Shown here in pieces: positions 15,778 through 25,500 of a DNA stretch of 42,461 nucleotides. The stretch covers positions 38,712 to 81,172 of the forward strand of contig NVXL01000002.1 in the NCBI GenBank assembly GCA_002746115.1, given 5' to 3'. The stretch is from Alteromonadaceae bacterium (lineage in GTDB: Bacteria > Pseudomonadota > Gammaproteobacteria > Pseudomonadales > Cellvibrionaceae). Under the pieces are notes generated by a model. That model was not told the origin of the DNA and ran no database searches. It was given only the letters and a program-made list of their open reading frames with translations. A program made the position numbers and the translations under genes. How positions within the stretch are numbered: the stretch's first letter is position 1; each line of letters begins with the position of its first letter.

Positions 15778-17028
15778 ATGGGGTTGTTTGATAAAAATAA
15801 ATTGGAAAAGCTATTAGCGGATACTCAAGTGTCGGTTAAGCCTAGGGTAATGATTGTAGATGATGAGCCTGGGAACCTCACAGCATTACGCTCATTGTTA
15901 GAGCGTTACTATGAAGTGATTGAAGCGCGGGATGGTCGTGAGGCAATTGATATTGTTTTGGATATGGAAGATCCACAAAGTATTGCGCTAGTGCTAAGCG
16001 ATCAGCGTATGCCTAGGATGGCAGGTACGGATTTATTTCAGCGTTTGACGGCATTGTTGCCAGACGCTGTCAGAATATTACTCACAGGATATAGTGATAT
16101 TGATTCAATTCGAGATTCCATTAATAAAGCAAAAATATATAAATTCATGGGTAAGCCTTATGACCCAGATGAGTTGTTATTGGTGGTAAAACGTGGCGTT
16201 GAAAATTACGAAAGTTGCAGAAACACGAACAACTACCAGGCTGAGTTGGAGGATAAGGTTAAGCGCCGAGCGCAGGAGTTGGAGCAAAAGAAGCTTGAAC
16301 TTGAAGATAAGAATGAAAAGCTTAAGCAGGCGTATGAAAAGCTAGATGAGGCTCGCATGACGGATAGTTTGACCGGGCTTCACAACCGGCGCTACTTACA
16401 AAATATCGTGGCTTCAGATATTGTTTTGTGTGATCGGGAGTACGATAAGTGGCTCCGTGGACGTTCTTCGGAGCTGCCGGGTTATCATGACATTAGTTTT
16501 TTCTTGCTTGATATCGATAGCTTTAAAGCGGTGAATGACCGCTATGGCCGCTTAGTTGGTGATCAATTATTGGTTGAAATTGGCAAGGTCTTGCGCGCGG
16601 TGATCCGGGAAACTGATTACCTTGTTCGTTGGGGGGGAGGGGAGTTCCTGATTGTCACGCGCTTCAGCTCTCGTAGCTATGCTACGGATTTTGCGGGGCG
16701 TCTTCGTGCTGCGATTGCGGATCACCGTTTTTTTGTTGGTGACGGCGCGGAGATCAGTAAAACCTGTTCAATTGGTTATGCGTCGTATCCCTTTATTCGC
16801 CAAAACCCAAACAGCGTCGGGTGGGAGAGTATTATAGGTCTTGCTGACATTGCATTACTGACAGCAAAAAAAGGTGGAGCAGATGCTTGGGTTGGAGTGC
16901 TGGCAAATGATAGCTGCTTAGCGGTAGAGGTGAGCGATGCGCTTGAGGCGAATTCAATCTCTGCTTTGATCGCGGAAGAGAAAATCCAGGGAGTTGCCTC
17001 ATTTGATACAATGAAGCTTGCTTGGTAA
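15778..17028 (+). CDS. REC-coiled coil-GGDEF protein with degenerate GGGEF active site
   Basis: A 416-aa response regulator. The REC domain (about 22-140) keeps D28, D29, the phospho-acceptor D75 in LSDQRMP, T103 and K126. A charged coiled coil (150-192) leads to a GGDEF domain (195-372). The domain retains TDSLTGLHNRR, DIDSFKAVND and the inhibitory I-site RETD (277-280), five residues before the signature. The signature itself reads GGGEF (286-290), with Gly replacing the acidic third residue that binds metal, and the usual GH before GD is GR. It is therefore probably a poor or inactive diguanylate cyclase and may serve as a c-di-GMP receptor. The ATG at 15778 is chosen over a GTG three bases before. 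A hybrid kinase with a paralogous REC domain converges on it. Confidence 0.9.
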   Translation: MGLFDKNKLEKLLADTQVSVKPRVMIVDDEPGNLTALRSLLERYYEVIEARDGREAIDIVLDMEDPQSIALVLSDQRMPRMAGTDLFQRLTALLPDAVRILLTGYSDIDSIRDSINKAKIYKFMGKPYDPDELLLVVKRGVENYESCRNTNNYQAELEDKVKRRAQELEQKKLELEDKNEKLKQAYEKLDEARMTDSLTGLHNRRYLQNIVASDIVLCDREYDKWLRGRSSELPGYHDISFFLLDIDSFKAVNDRYGRLVGDQLLVEIGKVLRAVIRETDYLVRWGGGEFLIVTRFSSRSYATDFAGRLRAAIADHRFFVGDGAEISKTCSIGYASYPFIRQNPNSVGWESIIGLADIALLTAKKGGADAWVGVLANDSCLAVEVSDALEANSISALIAEEKIQGVASFDTMKLAW

Positions 17029-17038
17029 GTACGGTACC

Positions 17039-17085
17039 GGTAAGTTTTGAAGTGGTAAGTTAGATGGGTGGTAAGTTAGAGGGTA
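17039..17085. repeat. Three-copy 15-16-bp tandem repeat between convergent genes
   Basis: GGTAAGTT occurs at 17039, 17054 and 17070. Copies two and three are nearly identical over 16 bases (GGTAAGTTAGATGGGT and GGTAAGTTAGAGGGTA); copy one is more diverged. It fills the 64-bp gap between the REC-GGDEF gene and the hybrid kinase gene. Confidence 0.6.
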
Positions 17086-17092
17086 GGCGTTG

Positions 17093-18679
17093 TTATGTCT
17101 GAGCTATCCATTGCTTAAGTGCTTTTTGGATAATATCTTTTTTGATGGGTTTAGTAATAAAATCGGTCATACCAACGTGAAAGCAGGTCTCTCTATCTTT
17201 TGCTGAGACGTTAGCTGTTACAGCAATGATGGGTTGATTACTATTGAGATCTGAGGAGCTTCGAATTTTTCGCGTTGCTTCAATGCCGTCCATTATCGGC
17301 ATTTGGCAATCCATAAAAATCAGATCGGCTTTTTGTTTTTCGCACCAAGATACGGCCTGCTCGCCATTGATGCAGGTTTCCACATTGTAACCAAGCTTCT
17401 CCAGTATACAGCGCAGCACTTGCTGGTTAACGACATTGTCTTCAACGACTAAAATAGTTGTCGAGGCTTTTTCTTCGCTTGAGGTTTCTTCGTTGTTCAC
17501 GGGTACTGGTTTTGGTTTAACTCTATGTGCATCGTGACATACGTTAACGGGGATTTTTACGCTAAAACTGCTGCCTTTACCAGGCGCCGATTCAATACTG
17601 ATATCACCCTTAAGGATTGTCAGTAAGCGCTTTGCCAGTGTCAAGCCAATACCTAGACCACCATATTGGCGACTGAAGGAGCCGTCAGCTTGTTTAAACA
17701 GAGAAAACATCTCTTTATGGAAGTCTTTGTCAATGCCGATACCGGTATCGGTGATTTTGATATTTAAGCGTTTTCCGTTCAGTCCACTGGCGACGTTGGC
17801 CGTAACGGAAATACTCCCGGTGGCGGTGAATTTTATGGCGTTGGATAATAGGTAGGTAATGACTTGGCGGGTTTTATCTATGTCGATCTCTAAGCAGGTA
17901 TCGGAATCTAGCGGCTCATAGTTAAGCTGTAAGCCTTTTTCTTGGCACCGTTCTCTAAATCCTTCAATGAGGGCATCGACTTCGGTGGTGAAGTGTGCTT
18001 TTTTGAGTTGTATTTCGTTGGTGCCGGATTCAAATAAGGTGAAATCCAAGATGCTGTCGATCAAACCAAGCATGTGGTTTGTTGAGGTTTCAATAGTCGA
18101 CAGGTTCTCTTTGTATGAGCCTTGTTCTGTGTCCATCTTTATTAGCTCAAGGGCACCTTGAATGCCGTTCATCGGCGTGCGTAGTTCGTGGCTAATAGTA
18201 CTGATAAACTCTCGCTTTAATCGATCGCCCTCTTGCAGCTGACGTTTCATTTGGTGGGCTTCAATTCCGCGTTGTACGGTTAATAGAAGCTCAGCGGGCT
18301 CAAATGGTTTGGTGATGAATTTGTATATATTGGCTTTGTTTATGGAGTCAATAATCGCCTGAATATCGGTGTAGCCCGTTAGAATAATACGGATAGTCTC
18401 AGGGATTTTGTCGATGATACGCTCAAAGAATTCAACCCCAGTCATTTTGGGCATGCGCTGATCGCTAATGATCAGCTGAATCTTGTCGGGGGACTCCATG
18501 GAGTGGATAAGCTCTAATGCTTCTTGGCCGTTTAAGCTGGTGATGATTTGGTATTTTTCTTCCAGCAGGTCGCGCAGCACATTAATATTTTGCACTTCAT
18601 CGTCCACGACCATAATTAAAGGCTTGTTCTCCTCTTTCTTGGGTGTTTGTTTTAATTTGCTCTTATCAAAAATAGACAT
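17093..18679 (-). CDS. Hybrid sensor histidine kinase REC-HisKA-HATPase-REC
   Basis: A 528-aa cytoplasmic kinase without membrane segments. REC1 (22-140) has D73 in ISDQRMP; HisKA has H164 in TISHELRTPMNG; the ATPase domain shows N280 (LLSNAIKF), DTGIGID and GGLGIGLTLAK; REC2 (408-525) has D457 in FMDCQMPIMDG. No HPt domain is attached. REC1 and the N terminus (MSIFDKSKLK) strongly resemble the REC-GGDEF protein encoded convergently (MGLFDKNKLE, DQRMPxMxG, DSINKAxIYKF). This points to a duplication and likely a shared input. The ATG at 18679 is preferred because AGAAGAG lies at the right distance; the frame extends 10 codons further. The signal probably arrives through phosphorylation of REC1 or a partner. 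Confidence 0.93.
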   Translation of the reverse strand: MSIFDKSKLKQTPKKEENKPLIMVVDDEVQNINVLRDLLEEKYQIITSLNGQEALELIHSMESPDKIQLIISDQRMPKMTGVEFFERIIDKIPETIRIILTGYTDIQAIIDSINKANIYKFITKPFEPAELLLTVQRGIEAHQMKRQLQEGDRLKREFISTISHELRTPMNGIQGALELIKMDTEQGSYKENLSTIETSTNHMLGLIDSILDFTLFESGTNEIQLKKAHFTTEVDALIEGFRERCQEKGLQLNYEPLDSDTCLEIDIDKTRQVITYLLSNAIKFTATGSISVTANVASGLNGKRLNIKITDTGIGIDKDFHKEMFSLFKQADGSFSRQYGGLGIGLTLAKRLLTILKGDISIESAPGKGSSFSVKIPVNVCHDAHRVKPKPVPVNNEETSSEEKASTTILVVEDNVVNQQVLRCILEKLGYNVETCINGEQAVSWCEKQKADLIFMDCQMPIMDGIEATRKIRSSSDLNSNQPIIAVTANVSAKDRETCFHVGMTDFITKPIKKDIIQKALKQWIAQT

Positions 18680-19177
18680 TGCCATTCTCTTCTTATCGAG
18701 CACAACCAAATGTAAGCATATACGTTGTTTAGAACCTTATCTGTATCGCTGAACACTCAGCGGGGTTTCAATCATTAATTGCAGCCACCTGAAGCAGAAT
18801 GGGAGCGCTTATTTTTTCATCAGTGCCAGCATAGCCGATCCACTAGCTACAAGCTTAGCCGGTTTAAACACGCTTAAGTAGCAAATGAGGGGATTATGCC
18901 CGTCTATTTTGCTTTAGCGTGTTTTTTGTTATGTGGATCCAGCTTTTAACACCTTTATCGCGTATTTCGGCAAGACAAGTTGTAATCTACATGGCGTTGC
19001 TTTCTCCCCTTACTATACTTGGGGGTGACGCCCATTATATCTGCAGCTACACAATGAACCGCATGCCGTCTCACAACTTTAGCACTTTAGCCTTTCTTGT
19101 GTCAGCCTTTGTCAGCGCTTTTTGCTTGTCAAATCTGCATCGGGTTGTTTCGTTGATCAAATATCGCAGGAGACACG
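18680..19177. other. Divergent region between hybrid kinase and yfiR-like gene
   Basis: About 500 bases. A small hairpin CGCTGA/TCAGCG (18747-18762) lies in the presumed kinase leader. An open frame at 18919-19185 (88 codons from GTG, two hydrophobic stretches) overlaps the yfiR-like start by 8 bases, but it has no good ribosome-binding site and no recognised family, so I do not call it a gene. A clear AGGAGA at the right edge serves the yfiR-like GTG. Confidence 0.4.
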
Positions 19178-19780
19178 GTGTTTGAGCAATGGTGTAAATT
19201 AGTACTGGCTTTGTTGCTTTTTACTCCTGTTGGTCAACCGGCTAACGGCAATACGGATGTTTCTGTACTTAAAGTGGCTTATCTCTATTACTTTTCCAAG
19301 TTTATCTCATGGCCGAGCGGTAGTATTGAGGAAAATCATCATTTGAACCTATGTGTGGGGGATGTTACCGAGAAAACGCGTAGCCAGCTGTCTTCTATTA
19401 TGGATTCGCGCGTGGGGTTAAACACTTTAAAAGTTGTGTATCTGGATAATCTTGTTGATCATAAATTTCCGGCGAAAGGGGCTTTACTTACGGCTAAGCA
19501 AGCGATAGGTAATTTGAATCTGATTAAATCCATGACTAAGCAGTGCCATATTGTTTTTGTGGATGAGGGTATGAGTGGGTGGTTTGAGCAGCACGCCCGG
19601 TTCTTTCCTGAGTATGCTTTAGTTGTGGCTGAAAGTTTGGAACTTAATAATGCGGTGATTTACCTTTATTCGCATAATAAACACCTACTCTTTGAAATTG
19701 ACAATACGCTTGCGCTTGAAAAGAACATTGTAATCAGTTCAAAGCTCCTAAGTTTATCTCAAGAGCGGGGTGAGCGATGA
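19178..19780 (+). CDS. YfiR-family (DUF4154) periplasmic protein
   Basis: A 200-aa secreted protein with a signal peptide (about 1-24). It has the DUF4154 hallmarks YLYYFSKFISWP (35-46), LNLCVGD with Cys59, CHIVFVDEG with Cys123, and the C-terminal segment LFEIDNTLALEKNIVISSKLL, where the family has a conserved 'ISSKLL' end. In Pseudomonas, YfiR is a redox-sensitive periplasmic repressor of the diguanylate cyclase YfiN. Here no yfiN-like membrane cyclase is adjacent; the neighbours are a cytoplasmic hybrid kinase and a degenerate GGDEF protein. The start is GTG, six bases after AGGAGA. Confidence 0.82.
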   Translation: MFEQWCKLVLALLLFTPVGQPANGNTDVSVLKVAYLYYFSKFISWPSGSIEENHHLNLCVGDVTEKTRSQLSSIMDSRVGLNTLKVVYLDNLVDHKFPAKGALLTAKQAIGNLNLIKSMTKQCHIVFVDEGMSGWFEQHARFFPEYALVVAESLELNNAVIYLYSHNKHLLFEIDNTLALEKNIVISSKLLSLSQERGER

Positions 19781-19873
19781 CGTGTTTTAGTTGCTCTGGG
19801 TTTGCTCGATGTGACCATGTAGATACAGTTTGCGTGTTAAGTAGTATTCCTGCGGGGCAGCTGTCCGTATAAG

Positions 19874-20791
19874 TTAAGGTTTTGCCAGCCAGGCGGCACC
19901 CCTCACGCCGCTAGCATCGCCAAATTTAGGGGGTACTAGTTGGGTTGAGGCATTGTCGGAGAAAATAAATTGTCCCCACAGCTTTGGTACTTCTCGGTAT
20001 AAGCGCTGAATATTGGATAGGCCGCCACCAAGTACAATGGTGTCAGGGTCAAGAATATTAATGATTTGTGCCAGGCTACGGGCTAAGCGGTTTTCATAGC
20101 GTGCTAAGCACGCAAGCGCAGTAGCTTCACCTTCGTCTGCTTTTACGGCGATTTGTATCGCGGTTAATGCGGTTTTATTTGTGCTGTTGTAAATTTTGGC
20201 TAGCCCAGGGCCTGATAAAAACGTCTCGATGCATCCGTGTCTTCCGCAGTAGCAGTGGGCTCCTGGGCGCTCGTCATCTTGTGGCCAAGGTAAAGGGTTG
20301 TGCCCCCATTCGCCCGCTATGGCATTTGCCCCCGTGAGAACTCGACCGTTGACGACGACACCGCCACCGGTACCCGTACCTATAATGACCCCAAAGACTA
20401 TATTTTTACCTGCTGCTGCGCCGTCCGTTGCCTCGGATAACGCGAAGCAGTTTGCATCGTTAGCGATGCAGATCTCACGTCCTAATGCCCGTTCCAAATC
20501 TTGTTGTAACGGTTTGTCGTTCATGCAAACGGTATTTGAATTGCGTAATAAGCCGCTGGCGGGCGATTTTGCACCTGGGGTGCCAATGCCGACTTTCGCT
20601 TGCTTGTCGGTGAGTTTAAGTGTCGATTCGGCCTGAACTACCATGTTTTGAATATTATTGACGATCTCTTGATAGCTGTTCCCGGGTGTTGGGGTGCGCG
20701 CGGTATAAAGTGTCTCGCCTTGCTCATTCAGTGCAATAATCTCGGTTTTGGTGCCACCGAGGTCAATGCCGAAGTAAATATTATTCATCAT
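19874..20791 (-). CDS. mak: ROK-family fructokinase/mannokinase (Mak-like)
   Basis: ATP-dependent hexose kinase (305 aa) closest in features to E. coli Mak, which phosphorylates fructose and mannose. It has the phosphate loop FGIDLGGTKTE (7-17), the sugar-binding ANDANCFALSEA, GTGTGGG, AGEWGHNPLPW and the zinc-binding ROK motif CYCGRHGCIET. The closing VRGAAWL also matches Mak. Two ATG codons stand in a row at the start; the first is used, and neither has a strong ribosome-binding site. It is monocistronic, convergent with the yfiR-like gene. It may feed sugars freed by the glycosidases further along, but that is inference. Confidence 0.88.
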   Translation of the reverse strand: MMNNIYFGIDLGGTKTEIIALNEQGETLYTARTPTPGNSYQEIVNNIQNMVVQAESTLKLTDKQAKVGIGTPGAKSPASGLLRNSNTVCMNDKPLQQDLERALGREICIANDANCFALSEATDGAAAGKNIVFGVIIGTGTGGGVVVNGRVLTGANAIAGEWGHNPLPWPQDDERPGAHCYCGRHGCIETFLSGPGLAKIYNSTNKTALTAIQIAVKADEGEATALACLARYENRLARSLAQIINILDPDTIVLGGGLSNIQRLYREVPKLWGQFIFSDNASTQLVPPKFGDASGVRGAAWLAKP

Positions 20792-21278
20792 AAGTGCAGT
20801 CGGTTATTTGATGGTGTGTTTTCTGTTTAATTATGGTTTTATATGCATCGCGGTTTTAGCTGCGAGGTATATGACCAATTTTCTATTATTTTACCTTATC
20901 AGATAGCTAGTAGGCATCCAAAGAATATGCCTATTGATTCCCGATATAACTTGTATTATCCGGTTGGCAGAAACATTTGTCTAAGTTAATTGTTGAATAT
21001 ATCTGCTCTGTTGATACCACGTATAATAAATTCGTGCGTAGATTCTTATACAGTAGGCTCGCTTTTGTCCTTACCCTCTTGCTTGCCCCCGAACTCGTTG
21101 CTTTATAGAGGACTTGTATAAATGCCTACCTTGAATCAAAATGGCTCTCAAAATGAGGTGACTATTTAAGCTGGTTATACGTTAAACAGGGTCGGCGAAA
21201 AATAAGCTTGGGATCTTGTTACCTTGCCTACCTTGTTATCTATCCGTAAGTAAATTAGCCATTAGAAAAGAAGACTCT
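20792..21278. other. Divergent region between mak and the RND operon
   Basis: About 490 bases that must contain both promoters. A TATAAT at about 21026 lacks a well-spaced -35 element. I see no strong palindrome, small gene or known regulatory motif. Confidence 0.4.
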
Positions 21279-22577
21279 ATGAATAGCGATAGACAAATTA
21301 ACGTGCTACCAAATGGGCGAAAAAAACTCTTTGTAATACTTGGTTTACTCGTTTTTTTTGTTGTTGTCGGTTATGGCGTTTGGTTGACTAAGCCCAGTGT
21401 GGTAAGGGGCGGCGTGCCATTGATGGCGAATGTTAGTGTAGTCGTTCAACTTTTGAGGGAGGAGGACATTAGCGCCACAATTAGCTCCTATGGCATTGTG
21501 GCGCCACTGACACAGGCGACTTTGGTGAGTCGAGTTAGTGGCGTGATTGAAATGGTGAGTGCAGATATTCGTGATGGTGGCTTCTTTCAGCAGGGGCAAT
21601 TATTGCTGACATTAGATCAGGCAGACTATCTAATTGAACTCGACATTGCTAAAGCGCAAGTGGCGGAAGCGCAAAGTCGTTATATCACCGAGCTGGCCTT
21701 AGCCGAAGAGGCAAAGCATGACTGGGCTCGATCCGGGCGAAAGGGGGATGCGCCAGTGCTTGCATTGCGTAAACCGCAATTGAGTGCAGCGAAGGCTGCG
21801 TTGCAATCGGCGCGTGCAGCCGTGAAACGATCCGAATTGAATTTAGAGCGAACAAAAATATATGCACCTTATAGGGGGCGAGTATTAAACCTCCATGTCG
21901 GTGAAGGGCAGCTAGTATCTCCAGGCACCGCTTTGGCGGATGTTTATGCCACGGATGCTGCAGAAATCAGTTTGCCTATTAAAAGCGCCGAGCTCTCTTT
22001 GCTTGATTTGCGGGCTTTAGAGCAGCATGGAGTTAACACTCCGTCAGTGGCGGCTTCCAAAGTGGTTTTTCGTTCGCAATTAACACCTGATCACGAATGG
22101 CGTGGTGAGCTGGTTCGTATTTCAGGCGCTGTTGATGCGCAGAGTCGGCAGTTACAAGTAGTTGCTCGGATTGGCTCGCCTTTTATTTCAGATGCTTCAA
22201 CTCAAGGAGCAAGCCTACATGTTGGTGAATATTTAACGGCTCAAATTACTGGGCGAATATTAACGTCCACTATGGCAATACCTAATACTGCGATTTATCA
22301 GGGACGTTACGTATACGTGCATCGGGAGGGTAAAGTTTATCGTCGAGATATCAGCATCGGGTGGAGTGATTCTGAACGCAGCATTGTTGAGGCTGGATTA
22401 CAAGTGGGTGAAGAACTCGTACTTACTGCTTTGGGGCGTGTGCCTTCTGGTACTTTAGTCGAGGTTATAGCGCAGGGCGCTAATAAAGCTGAGGGTGAGC
22501 ACTCCGTAGGGGCTGCGAAAGCTAAAAAGCATAAGCAAAATAAAAAGGAGAATAGCGTACCGAGGGCTTCACTGTGA
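21279..22577 (+). CDS. RND efflux periplasmic adaptor (membrane fusion protein)
   Basis: A 432-aa adaptor that would link the inner-membrane RND pump to an outer-membrane channel. It has an N-terminal membrane anchor (about 16-36), a lipoyl/hairpin region (SRVSGVIEMVSADIRDGGFFQQGQLLLTLD, described in two halves of one fold: first half near 85, second near 190 as YAPYRGRVLNLHVGEGQLV), a beta-barrel domain and a Lys-rich tail. The ATG at 21279 follows AAAGAAG and gives a normal anchor; the frame is open 21 codons further. Its stop overlaps the pump gene start by four bases, so the two are translationally coupled. Confidence 0.92.
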   Translation: MNSDRQINVLPNGRKKLFVILGLLVFFVVVGYGVWLTKPSVVRGGVPLMANVSVVVQLLREEDISATISSYGIVAPLTQATLVSRVSGVIEMVSADIRDGGFFQQGQLLLTLDQADYLIELDIAKAQVAEAQSRYITELALAEEAKHDWARSGRKGDAPVLALRKPQLSAAKAALQSARAAVKRSELNLERTKIYAPYRGRVLNLHVGEGQLVSPGTALADVYATDAAEISLPIKSAELSLLDLRALEQHGVNTPSVAASKVVFRSQLTPDHEWRGELVRISGAVDAQSRQLQVVARIGSPFISDASTQGASLHVGEYLTAQITGRILTSTMAIPNTAIYQGRYVYVHREGKVYRRDISIGWSDSERSIVEAGLQVGEELVLTALGRVPSGTLVEVIAQGANKAEGEHSVGAAKAKKHKQNKKENSVPRASL

Positions 22578-25500
22578 TTGCATGGTTTGCGCGTAACCAC
22601 GTTGCCGCCAATTTGCTAATGGTATGCATTATATTCTCCGGCTTGTTCAGCTTAAGCGGCAATATCCCTTTAGAAATATTCCCAACGATTGACCCTAGTC
22701 GGGTTAACGTACGGGTGAGCTTGCGCGGCTCGACGCCAGAAGACGCAGAGCTGTCGGTGGCGATACGAGTTGAAGAGGCTATTAACGACCTTGAGGGCAT
22801 TGAGGAATATAGTAGCCGGGCATTCGAAGGCGGCGCCGTAGTGAGTATTGATATTGATGATGCTTATGATCCGCGTGAGTTACTTGATGATATAAAAAAT
22901 CGCGTTGATGCGATCAATACATTTCCTGCCGATGCTGAGCGGCCTGTGATCTCTCTCGCTGTTCGTAAGCGCGATGTAATTACCGTTACCGTATCTGGAG
23001 ATGTCAGCGAGCGAGAAATACGTGAGTTAGCGGAGCAGACCAGAGAAGATTTGCTAACCCTACCGGATGTGACCCAAGTGGATTTGGCTGGGGTAAGGGA
23101 TTACGAGATTACCATTGCACTTAAACAAGATACCTTGCGTGAATATCAGTTGAGCTTAGCCGAAATTGCTCAGGCGATAGGTGGCAGCTCATTGGACTTA
23201 TCAGCTGGCAATATTCGCGCGCAAGCGGGAGATATTCTGATCCGTTCAAAAGGGCAGGCATACCGCCAGGATGAATTCGAAAATATATTAATAAAAACAC
23301 ACGAAGACGGTACATTGTTGACCTTGGGTGATATTGCAGAGGTGCATGATGGCTTTGAAGAGACGGCAGTACGCACCCGTTTCAATGGCAAGTTGGCGGC
23401 GGAAATTCGCGTATATCGGATCGGTAATCAGAGCGCCATCGAAGTTGCCAATCAGGTCAAAGAATATATCATTGAACGTCAGGGCGTTTTACCTGATGGA
23501 ATTAGTCTTGATTATTGGGATGATGACTCAGATATCCTCAAAAAACGTATTAATACTTTGGTGAATAACGCTTTGCAGGGCGGAGTTTTAGTTCTAATAT
23601 TGTTAAGTATGTTTTTACGCCCTGCGGTCGCTTTTTGGGTGTTTATTGGAATACCGGTCAGTTTTCTAGGTGCTTTTTTTACCATGCCCTATATGGGCTT
23701 GACGATTAATATTGTCAGTCTTTTTGGTTTTATTGTGGTGCTTGGCATCGTGGTGGATGATGCCATTGTGACGGGGGAGAATATCTATACTCATCTACAG
23801 TCCAGTAGCAGCGGTATTGAAGCTGCTATAAATGGCACCAAAGAGGTTGCGGTTCCTGTTACCTTTGGCGTATTAACGACGGTGGTAGCGTTTATACCTC
23901 TGGGTTTTTTGGAGGGGCGACGTGGGCCAATATTCGCACAAATACCCGCTGTTGTTATTCCATGTTTAATGTTCTCCCTGATTGAGTCAAAATTGGTCTT
24001 GCCTGCCCACCTTAAATATTTGAAAGCCAAAGCGAACGTGGTCAATCAGCATAAATTAAGTCGCTGGCAAGAGGGCTTTTCCCGCGGATTTGAGCGCCTA
24101 GTTTTAAAGTATTATCAGCCGACGCTGGCTCTGTGCCTGAATCATCGTATTGCGACAGTACTATTTTTTGTTGGAACATTAACCTGTATTGTTATGGCTG
24201 TGATGGTAGGGCATTCGCGCTTTACTTTTTTCCCTCGGATTCCTAGCGAAACAGTACGCGTGGCTTTGAGCATGCCGACCGGGACACCTTATCAGGTGAC
24301 GGACACCCATATTCAACGTATTACCGATACCGCCAAGCAGCTGAAAGCTAAGTACAGTAATGCAGACGGTGAGAGTGTTATTTTAAATATTTTGTCCACT
24401 ACAGGTGGCCGCGGCGGTAGTGGCCATCAAGGGCGAGTGCGCTTTGAGATGGCGCCGCCAGAAGATCGGATTATTGATGTTGATAGCCGTACATTATCGC
24501 GAGAGTGGCGACAAGCCATTGGAACGATTCCTGGTGCAGAGCAGCTTACTTTTCGCGCGGAAATCGGGCGTACTTCGGATCCTATTGATATCCAACTGAG
24601 TGCGAGCGATTTCGCACAGCTAGAGCAAGTTGCGGAGCTGATAAAAGAGCGGCTACGTACTTATCCTACGGTATTTGATATTAATGATAGTTTGGCTGAT
24701 GGCAAGCAGGAATTGCGGGTTGAATTAAAGCCTGAGGCCTATTTGCTCGGCGTGCGTCGAGCCGATGTATTGCGTCAAGTGAGACAAGCCTTCTTTGGTT
24801 TGGAAGTACAGCGTGTGCAGCGTGGGCGAGATGATGTGAGGGTGATGATTCGCTTTCCGATTGAAGAGCGTAATGCCGTGGCGCACTTAAATAGCATGTT
24901 AATTACAACGGCATCTGGCGGCCAGGTGCCGTTAAATCAACTCGCGACCTTTGAGCCCGGTCAAGGGCCTTCTGAAATTCGTCGTTATAACGGCCTTCGA
25001 ACAGTAAATGTGAGAGCTGATGTTGATAAAAAGAATACTAACATGACTACTCTGCAAGAGGATTTACATCAGTTTGTGCAAGCAACCGTTGCGCAATATC
25101 CGGGTGTGAGCTTTGAGTTAGCGGGCGAGGGTAAGGAGCAGCAGGAGACCTTTTCCTCTCTTGGTTGGTCGATTTTAGCGGCTACGTTTGCGATATTTTG
25201 CTTGCTGGCGATTCCCTTTCGCTCATATTTTCAGCCGCTTATTGTGATGTCGGTGATCCCATTTGGCTTGATTGGCGCAATGGTGGGGCATTGGATTATG
25301 GGGATTGGCCTCACTATTATGAGCCTGTTAGGTTTTGTAGCCTTGATTGGCGTCGTGGTGAACGACTCCTTGGTTTTGGTGGATTATATTAATCAAACTA
25401 GACGTAAAAATGGTGATGATAACTTGCGAGAGACAATCGTCGGAGCTGCAGCTGCGCGTTTTCGTCCGGTCATGTTAACGTCAATGACAACGTTTATTGG

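Noticed and set aside
18919-19185. Open frame of 88 codons with two hydrophobic stretches before the yfiR-like gene
   Set aside because: GTG start without a clear ribosome-binding site, no recognised family, and overlap with a well-supported gene start. Kept as a possibility in the region note only.
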